Source: Acidobacteriota bacterium (GTDB lineage Bacteria > Acidobacteriota > Terriglobia > Acidiferrales > UBA7541). From it: a stretch of 36,748 nucleotides of DNA. The DNA lies in contig JACQDE010000035.1 of assembly GCA_016201285.1 (NCBI GenBank), positions 1 through 36,748 on the forward strand, written 5' to 3'. Position numbers and translations under genes: made by a program. The notes under the pieces are model-generated. The model did no database searches. It saw only the letters and a list, made by a program, of their open reading frames with translations, and had not been told where the DNA came from. Below are positions 30,044-36,748 of the stretch, piece after piece (positions within the stretch are counted from its first letter, which is position 1; every line of letters begins with the position of its first letter).

Positions 30044-31960
30044 TCACTGTTTCTCGATGGCCATGCGCGTGTATGTGGCGGGAACAATCCTGAAATCGGC
30101 GGACCAGGTTTTCCGCGCCGGATCGAACTTTCTCTCGCCGACCAGCTTGTATTCACCTTTGACGTGCCCGGCCGTGGGGCAGCAATTGCCGTCGCCTTCG
30201 TTCCAAATGAAGAACTCAAACTCCATCTTGTCGTTGGTAAACTTGTTCATTTCGCCTTTCCAGATACCCTCTCCCTTTTTGAGCTGGTTGAGGTACCCCT
30301 CCGGCGCGGCCTGAAAGCCGACTTTATGGAGGGTCAGGTCCGGCGCAATCCAGAAGAAAGTGTCTTCATGCAGAAATGCTGTGCCAGGAATCCGCAGTTC
30401 CAAGTGAATGAATCGCTCGTTCCCATGCCCGAACGCGCCCGGAGGAGCGAGAACACCATCGGAACGGTTCTCTTCGGACTCGTCCCACCCTTCGAGTGCG
30501 AGAGGCTCATAGCGGTCCCCAACGGGGCCCCAAACAGCAAGGTGATCCGGATTTCCGTCGCCCCGGTGAATCGTGGCCAGCAGAACGGCGACACCGGGAG
30601 CCGGGATGCGAACTTCGGAATCGAGCTTCCGTGCATCGCGTTGGCCTTCGGAGGGTGGAATCGGTGCAGCGATCTCGGCCTTGGTCCAAAGCCGTTTCCC
30701 GTGAACCGTCCATGGATTGATCTGGCCGCCCGAAACCCGGCTGGCTGCGGCCATTGCTTCCGGCGTTCCTATTTTGGCGAGGGCTTGGGCGGTGTTCATC
30801 CGGACTGTCGCTTCTTCGTCCCGAAGCAAAGAGATCAGTTCCGGGACTGCGGAGGCTGCTTTGCCATGAAACTCACCTAACTGCCAGGCCGCACCCGAGC
30901 GGATGTCTGCATTCTTGTCCTTGAGCCCCGCAATGAGGGCGGGGATTGCGACAGGCCCGATCTTGCTGACTGCCTCTATGGCTTGCGTCCGCGAGTACGG
31001 TTCCGCATCCACCCACAATTGCATCAGCGCGGGAACGGCGTCTTTCGCCGCGGGCCCGATGTTTCCCAGAGACAGCGCGATCGTCCCGCGCGGGTAGTGG
31101 CCGGTGGTGCTCTTCAAAGCAACGACAAGGTCAGGCACGGCGCTGGCGGCGTCCGGGCCTAGCTCGCCAAGAGCGTAAATTGCAATCCAACTCTTGTCAT
31201 TCCGAACAGCCCATCGCAGCATTTCCACGACCTTTGAATTGCCAGCGCCGATCTTTCCGAGAGTGCGATATGCGACCCCCCGCGTCACGGAATCATCATC
31301 CTTTGCGAGCGCCATAACCATTGGCACAGCCTCGCGAGCGGACGAGCCAAAGGGATTCAAAGCATTGAGGGTAGCCCAACGCACATCTCTGTCCGAATCT
31401 GAGAGCAAAGGGACCAAGACCTTAAGCGCGCCTGGCCCCCCGATGCGACCCAAAACCTCAGCGACACAGGAGCGCAGTTTCGCGTCAGGGTCCTTCGAGA
31501 GGGGCGCGAGAGCAGGGATCGCAGGCTGGGCCGTGGCGCTCATTTGTCCAAGCGCGCGTGCGGCGTTGCAGCGGACATCGTTGTCAGGTTCCCGAAGCAC
31601 CGCCACGAGCGCCGGTAATGCAGGTTCGCCGACCATGCCGAGCGCCTGCGAAGCAAGGTAGCGCAGGTCCGTATCCGGGTCGCGCAACAACTTGAGGAGT
31701 TCTGGAAGCGCCGGCGCACCTACCTGCCCCAGGGCTTGAGAAGCGTAAGAGCGGGTCATCCGCCCAGAGTCTCGGACTTTTCCGGCAAAATACGGGACAA
31801 GCTGCGCCTTGGCGCCATCGTCCAGCCCACGCACCGCTGCGAGTGCCTTCATGCGCACGCCGGGGTCGTCGGAGAGCAGCCGGTCCTTCAAGTCCTGCGC
31901 GCGGACTGACAGCGCACTGACAAACAGGAAAAGCAGCATCAGCAATGAACTTCTGCGCAT
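30044..31960 (-). CDS. Exported HEAT-repeat protein with C-terminal beta-rich domain
   Basis: From ATG 31960 the protein has 638 residues. It opens with a signal peptide (RRSSLLMLLFLFVSALSVRAQ), so it is periplasmic or secreted. Residues about 25-400 are HEAT/PBS-lyase-like repeats of about 35 residues (for example ALGQVGAPALPELLKLLRDP, ALGMVGEPALPALVAVLREP). After about residue 440 a distinct domain begins (VHGKRLWTKAEIAAPIPPSE ... VPATYTRM) that I cannot name; it contains FFIWNEGDGNCCP. HEAT arrays are binding scaffolds, so a partner-binding role is likely. Starts at 31969 and 31972 are also possible; TATAAA (31975-31980, minus strand) lies just upstream. Confidence 0.8.
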   Translation of the reverse strand: MRRSSLLMLLFLFVSALSVRAQDLKDRLLSDDPGVRMKALAAVRGLDDGAKAQLVPYFAGKVRDSGRMTRSYASQALGQVGAPALPELLKLLRDPDTDLRYLASQALGMVGEPALPALVAVLREPDNDVRCNAARALGQMSATAQPAIPALAPLSKDPDAKLRSCVAEVLGRIGGPGALKVLVPLLSDSDRDVRWATLNALNPFGSSAREAVPMVMALAKDDDSVTRGVAYRTLGKIGAGNSKVVEMLRWAVRNDKSWIAIYALGELGPDAASAVPDLVVALKSTTGHYPRGTIALSLGNIGPAAKDAVPALMQLWVDAEPYSRTQAIEAVSKIGPVAIPALIAGLKDKNADIRSGAAWQLGEFHGKAASAVPELISLLRDEEATVRMNTAQALAKIGTPEAMAAASRVSGGQINPWTVHGKRLWTKAEIAAPIPPSEGQRDARKLDSEVRIPAPGVAVLLATIHRGDGNPDHLAVWGPVGDRYEPLALEGWDESEENRSDGVLAPPGAFGHGNERFIHLELRIPGTAFLHEDTFFWIAPDLTLHKVGFQAAPEGYLNQLKKGEGIWKGEMNKFTNDKMEFEFFIWNEGDGNCCPTAGHVKGEYKLVGERKFDPARKTWSADFRIVPATYTRMAIEKQ

Positions 31961-32000
31961 GGTAACCATCACTCTTTATACCGTATCTGGCAACTTTTCC

Positions 32001-32425
32001 TTACTTCCCTTGTGGAGTTTTGAGAGACGAGAGAACTGCGTTATAGAAGAACAGGATGCTGTCAGCCGGGCCGTTCCGGAAGCGCTTGAAAACCTTCCCC
32101 ATTGGATTGCATCCTGTTCGGTCAGGCCGGTTCAGAAGCCCACAACCATGGGAAAACTGCACACCGTTGACATGCCGAGCTCTTCCGTCCGGCGCCATTG
32201 GCCATGGCCCTGACGGACAAGCACTTCGCCCAGGAAACAACCCATCGAGAAGAGAAGGCCACACGCTTCGCCTTCCGTGGCCCCGGTGGCTTTGATCTTG
32301 TCAATCACCGTGTCGAGGATGGGCAATGCGTCGGGTCGGTACGGCAGAGTGAATCCAAACTTCTCCTAAAGAAAGCTGACCACTCCCTCAGCGATTTGGG
32401 CTGCTGCTGGCGAAGGCTCTATCAT
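32001..32425 (-). pseudogene. Small gene with in-frame TAG and a frameshift (DUF3806-like)
   Basis: A GGAGG 11 nt before ATG 32425 opens MIEPSPAAAQIAEGVVSFL, then TAG at 32366-32368. The frame goes on as EKFGFTLPYRPDALPILDTV to VCSFPMVVGF. Near 32120-32145 coding shifts to a second frame (TGCNPMGKVFKRFRNGPADS to SSLKTPQGK, TAA 32001). The 425-nt span is one base short of in-frame, so a 1-nt deletion would explain the shift. The GEACGLLFSMGCFLGEVLV block followed by a CNPMGKVFKR block reminds me of DUF3806-type proteins, from memory only. Non-functional as it stands. Confidence 0.55.
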
Positions 32426-32649
32426 CCGATTTTTCACCTCCCCTGAACCAGCGCGGCGCGAACCGGCCAACCGCGCTTCTTCCGACAGATACACTTACGC
32501 ATGCCTGCCTGATTTGTTTCCGTTATTGCGTTTTTCTCTTCAGTGAAACCAAGAGCGAAATGCCGAGCAACGGCCGAAATGCAAAAGCGAGCGCCAGAGC
32601 CGGCCAGACACGCCCCTTTTGCGCACAGCGGTCTGTGGGCGGCAATTGA
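32426..32649. other. 224-nt spacer, nothing recognised
   Basis: It lies between the DUF3806-like pseudogene and the end of the beta-barrel gene. A minus-strand frame encodes a hydrophobic stretch (WPALALAFAFRPLLGISLLV) but has no start, ribosome-binding site or homology that I can support. Confidence 0.35.
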
Positions 32650-33246
32650 TCACTTCCCGAAACGGAAGACAATCCCTGCGGAGAAGCGGAAGTTGTGTTG
32701 TGTTCCGGGCAGTGTGCCAGCGCACGGTGGGAGGACGGATTGAACGCAGACGATACCCGCTGATTCGTCAAAGCGGGAGAGTAGGTAATCCGCTTGCAAG
32801 GCGCGGAACGCGATTGAATTGGTGGCTCGCACATCCAACCCGCCTCCCAATGCCAACCCGAATACTGTTTTATTTTGTGCCTGGCCCGATAGCGAAGAGT
32901 CCTTGTGAGCGCGTAAGGCTCCGAAAAGCGCATGCACAAAAAGGGTCACTTTCCTATTCTTACGATAGGAGAAGCGTGGTCCGAACAGAAAAGTATGGAC
33001 ATTGTGTTTTACGCTGCTCTGCGAGCCGTACTGTCCGCTGAAGTCTCCTACAAAACCAAGGAAGCGATTCACGTTTCCCGCGACGGAGGCATTCCAGCCA
33101 TTCAACGAGAGGCGCTTCAACCCATTCCCTGTTTCCAGGCTGCTGAAAGAGTAGCCACCAAATATCTCTGCCTTGGGCGCTTCTTGCGCGGCAACTGGTA
33201 GGGTCAAGCAAACAAGCGAACTCAACACACATAGCTATTTATACAT
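32650..33246 (-). pseudogene. Outer-membrane beta-barrel protein with amber codon at position 4
   Basis: The natural start is ATG 33246 with a strong AGGAGGG 7 nt upstream. It reads M-Y-K-stop-L-C-V-L-S-S and then continues in the same frame through a full signal peptide (LCVLSSLVCLTLPVAAQ). The following barrel domain of about 180 residues is intact (EIFGGYSFSSLE, NVNRFLGFVGDFSGQYG, TFLFGPRFSYRKN, FALGVGL-like strands, FRFSAGIVFRFGK end), typical of the OmpA-like 8-strand barrel group. The TAG at 33235-33237 would be one base from AAG (Lys), which fits the n-region. Internal initiation at GTG 33228 (codon 7) could rescue a shortened signal peptide, so residual function is possible. Confidence 0.65.
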
Positions 33247-33491
33247 CGAGTTACCCTCCTGAGTTAGATACCCGTGTCGTACAAATTCCCACCGAAGATC
33301 TGGAAGCCATCGATTCGCGACGGTCCGAAGCTTTCTGCGATGGGCCAACTCTCGATCCTCCCAACGTCACCTGATCGGCTCACACGGCATCTAATTTGGT
33401 TGCCCTCCTCATGATGACTGCGCCCGTTTGCTAGGGTTGGAATACCGCGCGCACCCGCGTGACGCCACCGAGATGCCCACAGATTCTGGAT
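33247..33491. other. 245-nt spacer, nothing recognised beyond the upstream Shine-Dalgarno
   Basis: It contains the AGGAGGG for the beta-barrel gene (minus strand, 33254-33260) and otherwise no convincing gene, hairpin or repeat. Confidence 0.4.
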
Positions 33492-34196
33492 TCAGCGCGT
33501 GAGCGGACCGAGCAACTGGATTGCGCAATCTGCGCCCGCGTGAGCCAGCATTGCAAAAACGATTCCACGATTCACAAATACCCATCCGAACGTAATGCCA
33601 CCGAGGGCATTGAGGGCCACGACGGACGCGGCCAACCCTGCGCCCATCGGCGCGGCCTGAGACCAGGAAGGGAGATGGACGGCGGCAAAGGCAAGCGCTG
33701 CGATCACGTTTGCTACCCACACGACGGATGTCATCGGTGCCCGTCGTCCAAGCCGCAGGAGCCGGGCTCCGAGGCCGGTGATCGCCGACAATAGGATGAG
33801 CCTGAAAATGACCTCCTCGCCCACAGCAGCAACGTAAATGATGAGTACTCGCCGCCAGATCGGCAGTGTACCGGCGGCCGCGATCCGTGCCCCGATCGAG
33901 GGAACTGATGGCTCGATGACGAGGCGCAACACCGCAAGGATGATTAGACCCAACGCGAGTCCGAAGCTCATCCACAGTCCGGATTGGGCAAGCACCAACG
34001 GCCAGCCGCGCTCTTCGCTGTGCACGAATGACGGCAGGCGCGACCAGTGCCACAAGCGAAGACCAAGCCAGCCCATCAACCCAGCGATCGCTGCGGAAAC
34101 AGAGGTAGTGAGGGCTTGGTATGGTACGGCAAGGGCTCCTGCTGTTACGCAGGCACCGACAATTACCCACATCGCAGGTTTCATTCGCATGATCAT
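33492..34196 (-). CDS. CPBP-family intramembrane metalloprotease (CAAX/Abi type)
   Basis: From ATG 34196 the product has 234 residues and about seven hydrophobic segments. The family motifs are visible: motif 1 AAVGEEVIFRLILLS (EExxxR), motif 2 FAAVHLPSW (HxxxxW-like region) and motif 3 MLAHAGADCAIQ (HxxxD/N). These proteins include Rce1-like prenyl proteases and bacteriocin-immunity proteins; the bacterial substrate is unknown. Several starts are possible (34250 TTG, 34196, 34190, 34184); none has a strong ribosome-binding site. It lies between decayed genes but shows no lesion itself. Confidence 0.8.
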   Translation of the reverse strand: MIMRMKPAMWVIVGACVTAGALAVPYQALTTSVSAAIAGLMGWLGLRLWHWSRLPSFVHSEERGWPLVLAQSGLWMSFGLALGLIILAVLRLVIEPSVPSIGARIAAAGTLPIWRRVLIIYVAAVGEEVIFRLILLSAITGLGARLLRLGRRAPMTSVVWVANVIAALAFAAVHLPSWSQAAPMGAGLAASVVALNALGGITFGWVFVNRGIVFAMLAHAGADCAIQLLGPLTR

Positions 34197-34255
34197 GGAA
34201 ATAACTACCACACATTCCCACGGCTGTAGATTCACCGCATCGCCGTGCAAATTCC

Positions 34256-35155
34256 CTACTGTTTAGTCTGCGGGAGCATGCCGATCTGTTGCAGGAGACT
34301 CAATTCGTCAAATGCCGACCACTCTTCCTTGAGCTTGCCGTCCACAACGCGCCATATGGTAATCCCACGCGCGTGAATCTTTTTACTCGTGGACGGAGAA
34401 CCACTGCCGGTACCCGCAGTGGTTCCCTTTCCCGTCCAGAGCACGGTGACCAAGTCGCCTTCGGCCACCATTTTGTCCACGGTCATCACCAAGTCTGGGA
34501 TGGCCTGCACCCACATTCGCGCGGCATCCTGATCTTCCTTCAGCCCGATGTCTCGCGTCTGGCCATGGTTGACGAAATCTGGGGCATAGATTTCGTTGGC
34601 TACCTCAAACTTGCCCTGGTTGAAGATTTCGGTGAAGACTCGGCGAGCAACGGCCTTATTCTTCTCCGCCGGGCCGGGGAAATACCCGAGCTGGCGAAGG
34701 ATTTCTAAATCGTTGTAAGTGGTCCATTCCTCCGCGATCTTGCCGTTTGCGAAACGATAGATGGTCGTTCCCGAGATCACCAGCTTCCTTCCGGTTGCCG
34801 GCATACCATTAAAGGGGCCATCATTCGTGCCCCGGCCTGTATAGAGAATGGCTACCTTGTCGCCCTCGGCGGTCATCAGGTCCACGGTCATGATCGGGTC
34901 AGAAACCGCAATGCGCATGCCCTTGGCGGCCATGATTTCCTGCTCCAATGTGTAATCCCTTCGGTCCACATGCTTGACGAAATCCTTCGCATACATCTCG
35001 GTAAAGAGCTCGTACTTGTCCTTGTTGAGGATGTCGTCGAAGACCCGTTGGGCCAGAGCCTTGTTCTTTTGAAGCTGTCCCTCGCCGGCAACGCCATCCG
35101 GTGGCAACATCAAGGCTGCCAAGACAAACAGCAGTACCACACTTCGGAGTCTCAT
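34256..35155 (-). CDS. Exported protein with two SnoaL-like (ester cyclase) domains
   Basis: A 299-residue protein; ATG 35155 has AGGAG 8 nt upstream. The signal peptide is RLRSVVLLFVLAALMLPPDG. Two homologous halves follow, each a SnoaL/NTF2-like fold: residues about 30-150 (NKALAQRVFDDILNKDKYEL ... TTIYRFANGKIAEEW) and about 165-290 (NKAVARRVFTEIFNQGKFEV ... ITIWRVVDGKLKEEW). Relatives are annotated ester cyclase or SnoaL-like polyketide cyclase, but many are not enzymes of polyketide synthesis; no such genes occur here. The internal duplication is clear from the repeated EEW end motifs. Probably periplasmic. Confidence 0.83.
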   Translation of the reverse strand: MRLRSVVLLFVLAALMLPPDGVAGEGQLQKNKALAQRVFDDILNKDKYELFTEMYAKDFVKHVDRRDYTLEQEIMAAKGMRIAVSDPIMTVDLMTAEGDKVAILYTGRGTNDGPFNGMPATGRKLVISGTTIYRFANGKIAEEWTTYNDLEILRQLGYFPGPAEKNKAVARRVFTEIFNQGKFEVANEIYAPDFVNHGQTRDIGLKEDQDAARMWVQAIPDLVMTVDKMVAEGDLVTVLWTGKGTTAGTGSGSPSTSKKIHARGITIWRVVDGKLKEEWSAFDELSLLQQIGMLPQTKQ

Positions 35156-35541
35156 CTTTTCAGCTCCTTTCTTGAGGAGCGCGGCTGGATACAAAGTACG
35201 CAACTGCGAGTTGAGAAGTTTCACCAATCGTGCGAATTCCGGGCACGGGCGAACGATGGCGCTGATGGCCCGGGCAATGGCGGGAGTGGCCGCGGGCAAA
35301 AATGCGCGTTTATCTGGTGGCTGTGACTTTCTTGATTTGGTGATTTCCCCAGTATGTTCGTCCAGTGATTCCATGCGCCGCCGAACTGATTTCGGGGCAC
35401 GCTCGACTCCCCGGACGGAAACACCGGCTCGGAGGTTCTCAGGGTCCGCGAGGGTAGCCCGGCAGCGCAAATGGGATTGCGGAGTGGCGATCGAATCCTG
35501 AAGAGGAATGGTCTGATGTTGGAGGATTGCTCCCCAGCCAT
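35156..35541. other. 386-nt spacer, nothing recognised
   Basis: Open frames extend through it on both strands but lack motifs or starts. The first bases carry the ribosome-binding site of the SnoaL gene (minus strand). No clear terminator after the SnoaL-distal PaiB-like gene was found. Confidence 0.35.
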
Positions 35542-36231
35542 CTAAGTTGTTGATTTCACAGAGCTAGGTTTGGGTCTTGCAACGAACTCTGGGCAAAACG
35601 ATGCCGGTTTTTCACGGCGCACCAGATGGAAAAGCGTTTCTGCGTCGCCGCGTGCTCCGCGAGCCGCCAAGCATGCAGCGACACGGGTTCGGTGTGCCGG
35701 CATCCGATTACCGCCGAACTTGAACTTGGCCTCGACACCCTGTATCGAGATGCGGACCCCGCAAATAGCACCCAGCATTCTGCCATGGGGGTTCATGCCC
35801 GGCTCGACAGGGTGGTAACCGCCCTCAGGTTGGAAGTGACGCATTTGTCGGTTGAGCAGACCAGACAATTCCCCCGGATCGTCCACGATAGTTGCCTGGC
35901 CTGCTGCTTGTACTGCTGCATAATAGCTAGTCGGAATACTCCACTCCGGGTCGGTACCTGCCTCAACATTCCACTGGGTCGGTATGTAAACGTAAGCTCC
36001 GATGACCGAAAAAAGTACGCTATTCCGTTCGTAGATTGCCTGGATGACAGGATTCAATCGATGAACGTGCAGCTCGATGATGCTTTGACCGTCAAAGATG
36101 AAGTGCGTGGGTGTTACCACGGGCTGCTCACGGTCCCGCCCGGTGGCAATTAGTTGGCCGAAGTCATTGGCAAGCAAAAAATCCCGCCACTCCTGGTCGG
36201 AATGAGAAACGTCATACTTACTCTTTAGCAT
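35542..36231 (-). CDS. PaiB-like FMN-binding (pyridoxamine-phosphate-oxidase fold) protein
   Basis: A 229-residue protein beginning MLKSKYDVSHSDQEWRDFLL at ATG 36231, with a GCAGGA site about 8 nt upstream. The split-barrel flavin fold is indicated by FGQLIATGRDREQPVVTPTH, HVHRLNPVIQAIYE, VLFSVIGAYVYIPTQW and SYYAAVQAAGQATIVDD, which follow the order of PaiB (FMN-binding negative transcriptional regulator) proteins. Whether it regulates transcription or acts as an oxidoreductase is unknown. It overlaps the end of the DUF1203 gene by 7 nt, so both were one operon. Confidence 0.78.
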   Translation of the reverse strand: MLKSKYDVSHSDQEWRDFLLANDFGQLIATGRDREQPVVTPTHFIFDGQSIIELHVHRLNPVIQAIYERNSVLFSVIGAYVYIPTQWNVEAGTDPEWSIPTSYYAAVQAAGQATIVDDPGELSGLLNRQMRHFQPEGGYHPVEPGMNPHGRMLGAICGVRISIQGVEAKFKFGGNRMPAHRTRVAACLAARGARGDAETLFHLVRREKPASFCPEFVARPKPSSVKSTT

Positions 36232-36609
36232 TTGAAGTCCTGCATTTCGGTGCTCCCCGTAATCGGCCGGTCTTGGCGTTCCATGCGGAAATCGTAGCAA
36301 CCCGCTTCTGTGTCGCACACGTGGATGTAGTCGACATCTGGTCGCGCGAATAATTGCTCGATGATGCGTTCGACTTTTCCGTCGGTCACATACTCTTGTG
36401 CGAGGAGGCGCCGGCCAAGCGCATAGGCATCCAGGGTGACTGAATGCGCTCGGAGCTCTTCCGGAAAGCCCGCATCTTCTGGATAGCGCTGACAAGGCTC
36501 AGCGTGCACAAAAACAGGACCGGGCAATGGTAGTGACTCGACTCCGGCGAAACGGTCATAGGTAAACAGAATCCTACGGTCCACGCCTATCTTGAATGTA
36601 CACAGGCAG
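36225..36609 (-). pseudogene. DUF1203 gene, 5' part removed by insertion sequence
   Basis: The minus-strand frame is open to base 36609 and reads CLCTFKIGVDRRILFTYDRF, then GPVFVHAEPCQRY, GFPEELRAHSV, DVDYIHVCDTEAGCYDF, which I recognise as the C-terminal two thirds of a DUF1203 protein (usual length about 150 residues). The frame stops matching exactly at the insertion sequence end (36610), so roughly the first 30-60 codons and the promoter are gone. GTG 36584 could start a shortened 119-residue product. Biochemical role of DUF1203 is unknown. Confidence 0.7.
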
Positions 36610-36748
36610 TGTAGTGCACCCCTCTAAAACTAGACAGGTAGTTTCGGTATGATGCGGGGCCTCCGACTTCAAAGGCGGCGACATGAGCAGGAAACCGCGA
36701 GTGCAGCGGACGGCGGAGGAGAAGTGGGAGATCGTGCAGGAAGGGATC
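36610..36748 (+). mobile_element. Left end of an IS3-type insertion sequence, truncated by window edge
   Basis: The element begins TGTAGTGCACCCCTCTAAAA followed by CTAGACA, typical of IS3-family terminal repeats that start with TG, and leads into a transposase start 73 nt inside. The other end and any target duplication lie outside the window. Confidence 0.7.
36683..36748 (+). CDS. IS3-family transposase OrfA, N-terminal 22 residues only
   Basis: ATG 36683 opens MSRKPRVQRTAEEKWEIVQE and then GI, matching the helix-turn-helix start of IS3 OrfA-type transposases (xxRRxSAEEKxxIVxEGL). It continues beyond the window. The short leader after the terminal repeat is the normal arrangement in these elements. 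Confidence 0.65.
   Translation, partial: MSRKPRVQRTAEEKWEIVQEGI

Noticed and set aside
29297..33246. Stop-codon recoding (TGA or TAG read as an amino acid) to explain the interrupted genes
   Set aside because: Both TGA and TAG are affected, both serve as normal stops for intact genes in the window (for example TAG at 1507 and TGA at 15600), no selenocysteine-type context is seen, and frameshifts accompany two of the cases. Pseudogenisation is simpler.

Overview
The window is GC-rich (lower from about 28 kb onward) and looks like a chromosomal segment of an Acidobacteriota member. This is an inference from gene content and order: an amidase_3 / GerMN / RNase PH / RdgB run, a BtpA-PfkB pair, a MerR-TPR hybrid, tandem phytoene-desaturase-like oxidoreductases, and many short dispersed hairpin repeats between genes. 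No 16S gene or other decisive phylogenetic marker is present.

Layout. 1-5.5 kb (+): two tandem FAD oxidoreductases (the first cut by the window edge), a STAS protein and a 1-pyrroline-5-carboxylate dehydrogenase. 5.5-10.2 kb (-): a small zinc-ribbon protein, an exported trypsin-like protease, then an operon of two homocysteine S-methyltransferase-family paralogues and an APC permease, reminiscent of mmuPM S-methylmethionine salvage. 10.5-12.5 kb (+): PfkB sugar kinase and BtpA-family TIM barrel, followed by tRNA-His (-). 12.8-16.3 kb: a MerR-HTH/TPR protein (-) and a NarL-type two-component pair (+). 16.8-17.3 kb: PilZ protein and terminators. 17.3-21.8 kb (-): RelE/ParE-type toxin-antitoxin whose antitoxin frame is continuous with an upstream secreted esterase, then a MacB-like ABC exporter pair and a short-chain dehydrogenase. 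22-23.4 kb (+): RcnR/CsoR-type metal repressor, membrane-anchored methyltransferase and the N-terminal stump of a CDF metal exporter, ending close to tRNA-Pro. 23.6-28 kb (-): dUTPase-like-fold protein, endonuclease III, RdgB, RNase PH, GerMN protein, amidase.

28.1-36.7 kb is an accessory or decaying zone: a BrnTA toxin-antitoxin operon, a two-gene module carrying a nonsense codon and frameshifts, a HEAT-repeat secreted protein, a second nonsense-plus-frameshift pseudogene, a beta-barrel protein with an amber codon at codon 4, a CPBP protease, a double SnoaL protein, a PaiB-like flavoprotein and a DUF1203 gene cut by the left end of an IS3-type insertion sequence that runs off the window.

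The most interesting signals are: (i) the metal-sensor operon with a variant sensor lacking the family cysteine, an operator between a near-consensus -35 and -10, and an apparently leaderless start; (ii) the stop-less esterase/antitoxin junction; (iii) an RNase PH gene whose only sensible start is CTG next to a dispersed repeat; (iv) a homocysteine methyltransferase paralogue with Asn at a zinc-cysteine position; (v) at least two families of dispersed hairpins, one copy lying inside a coding region. No CRISPR array, phage module or obvious multi-gene defence island was seen. All family names come from reading the translations; no database search was run.
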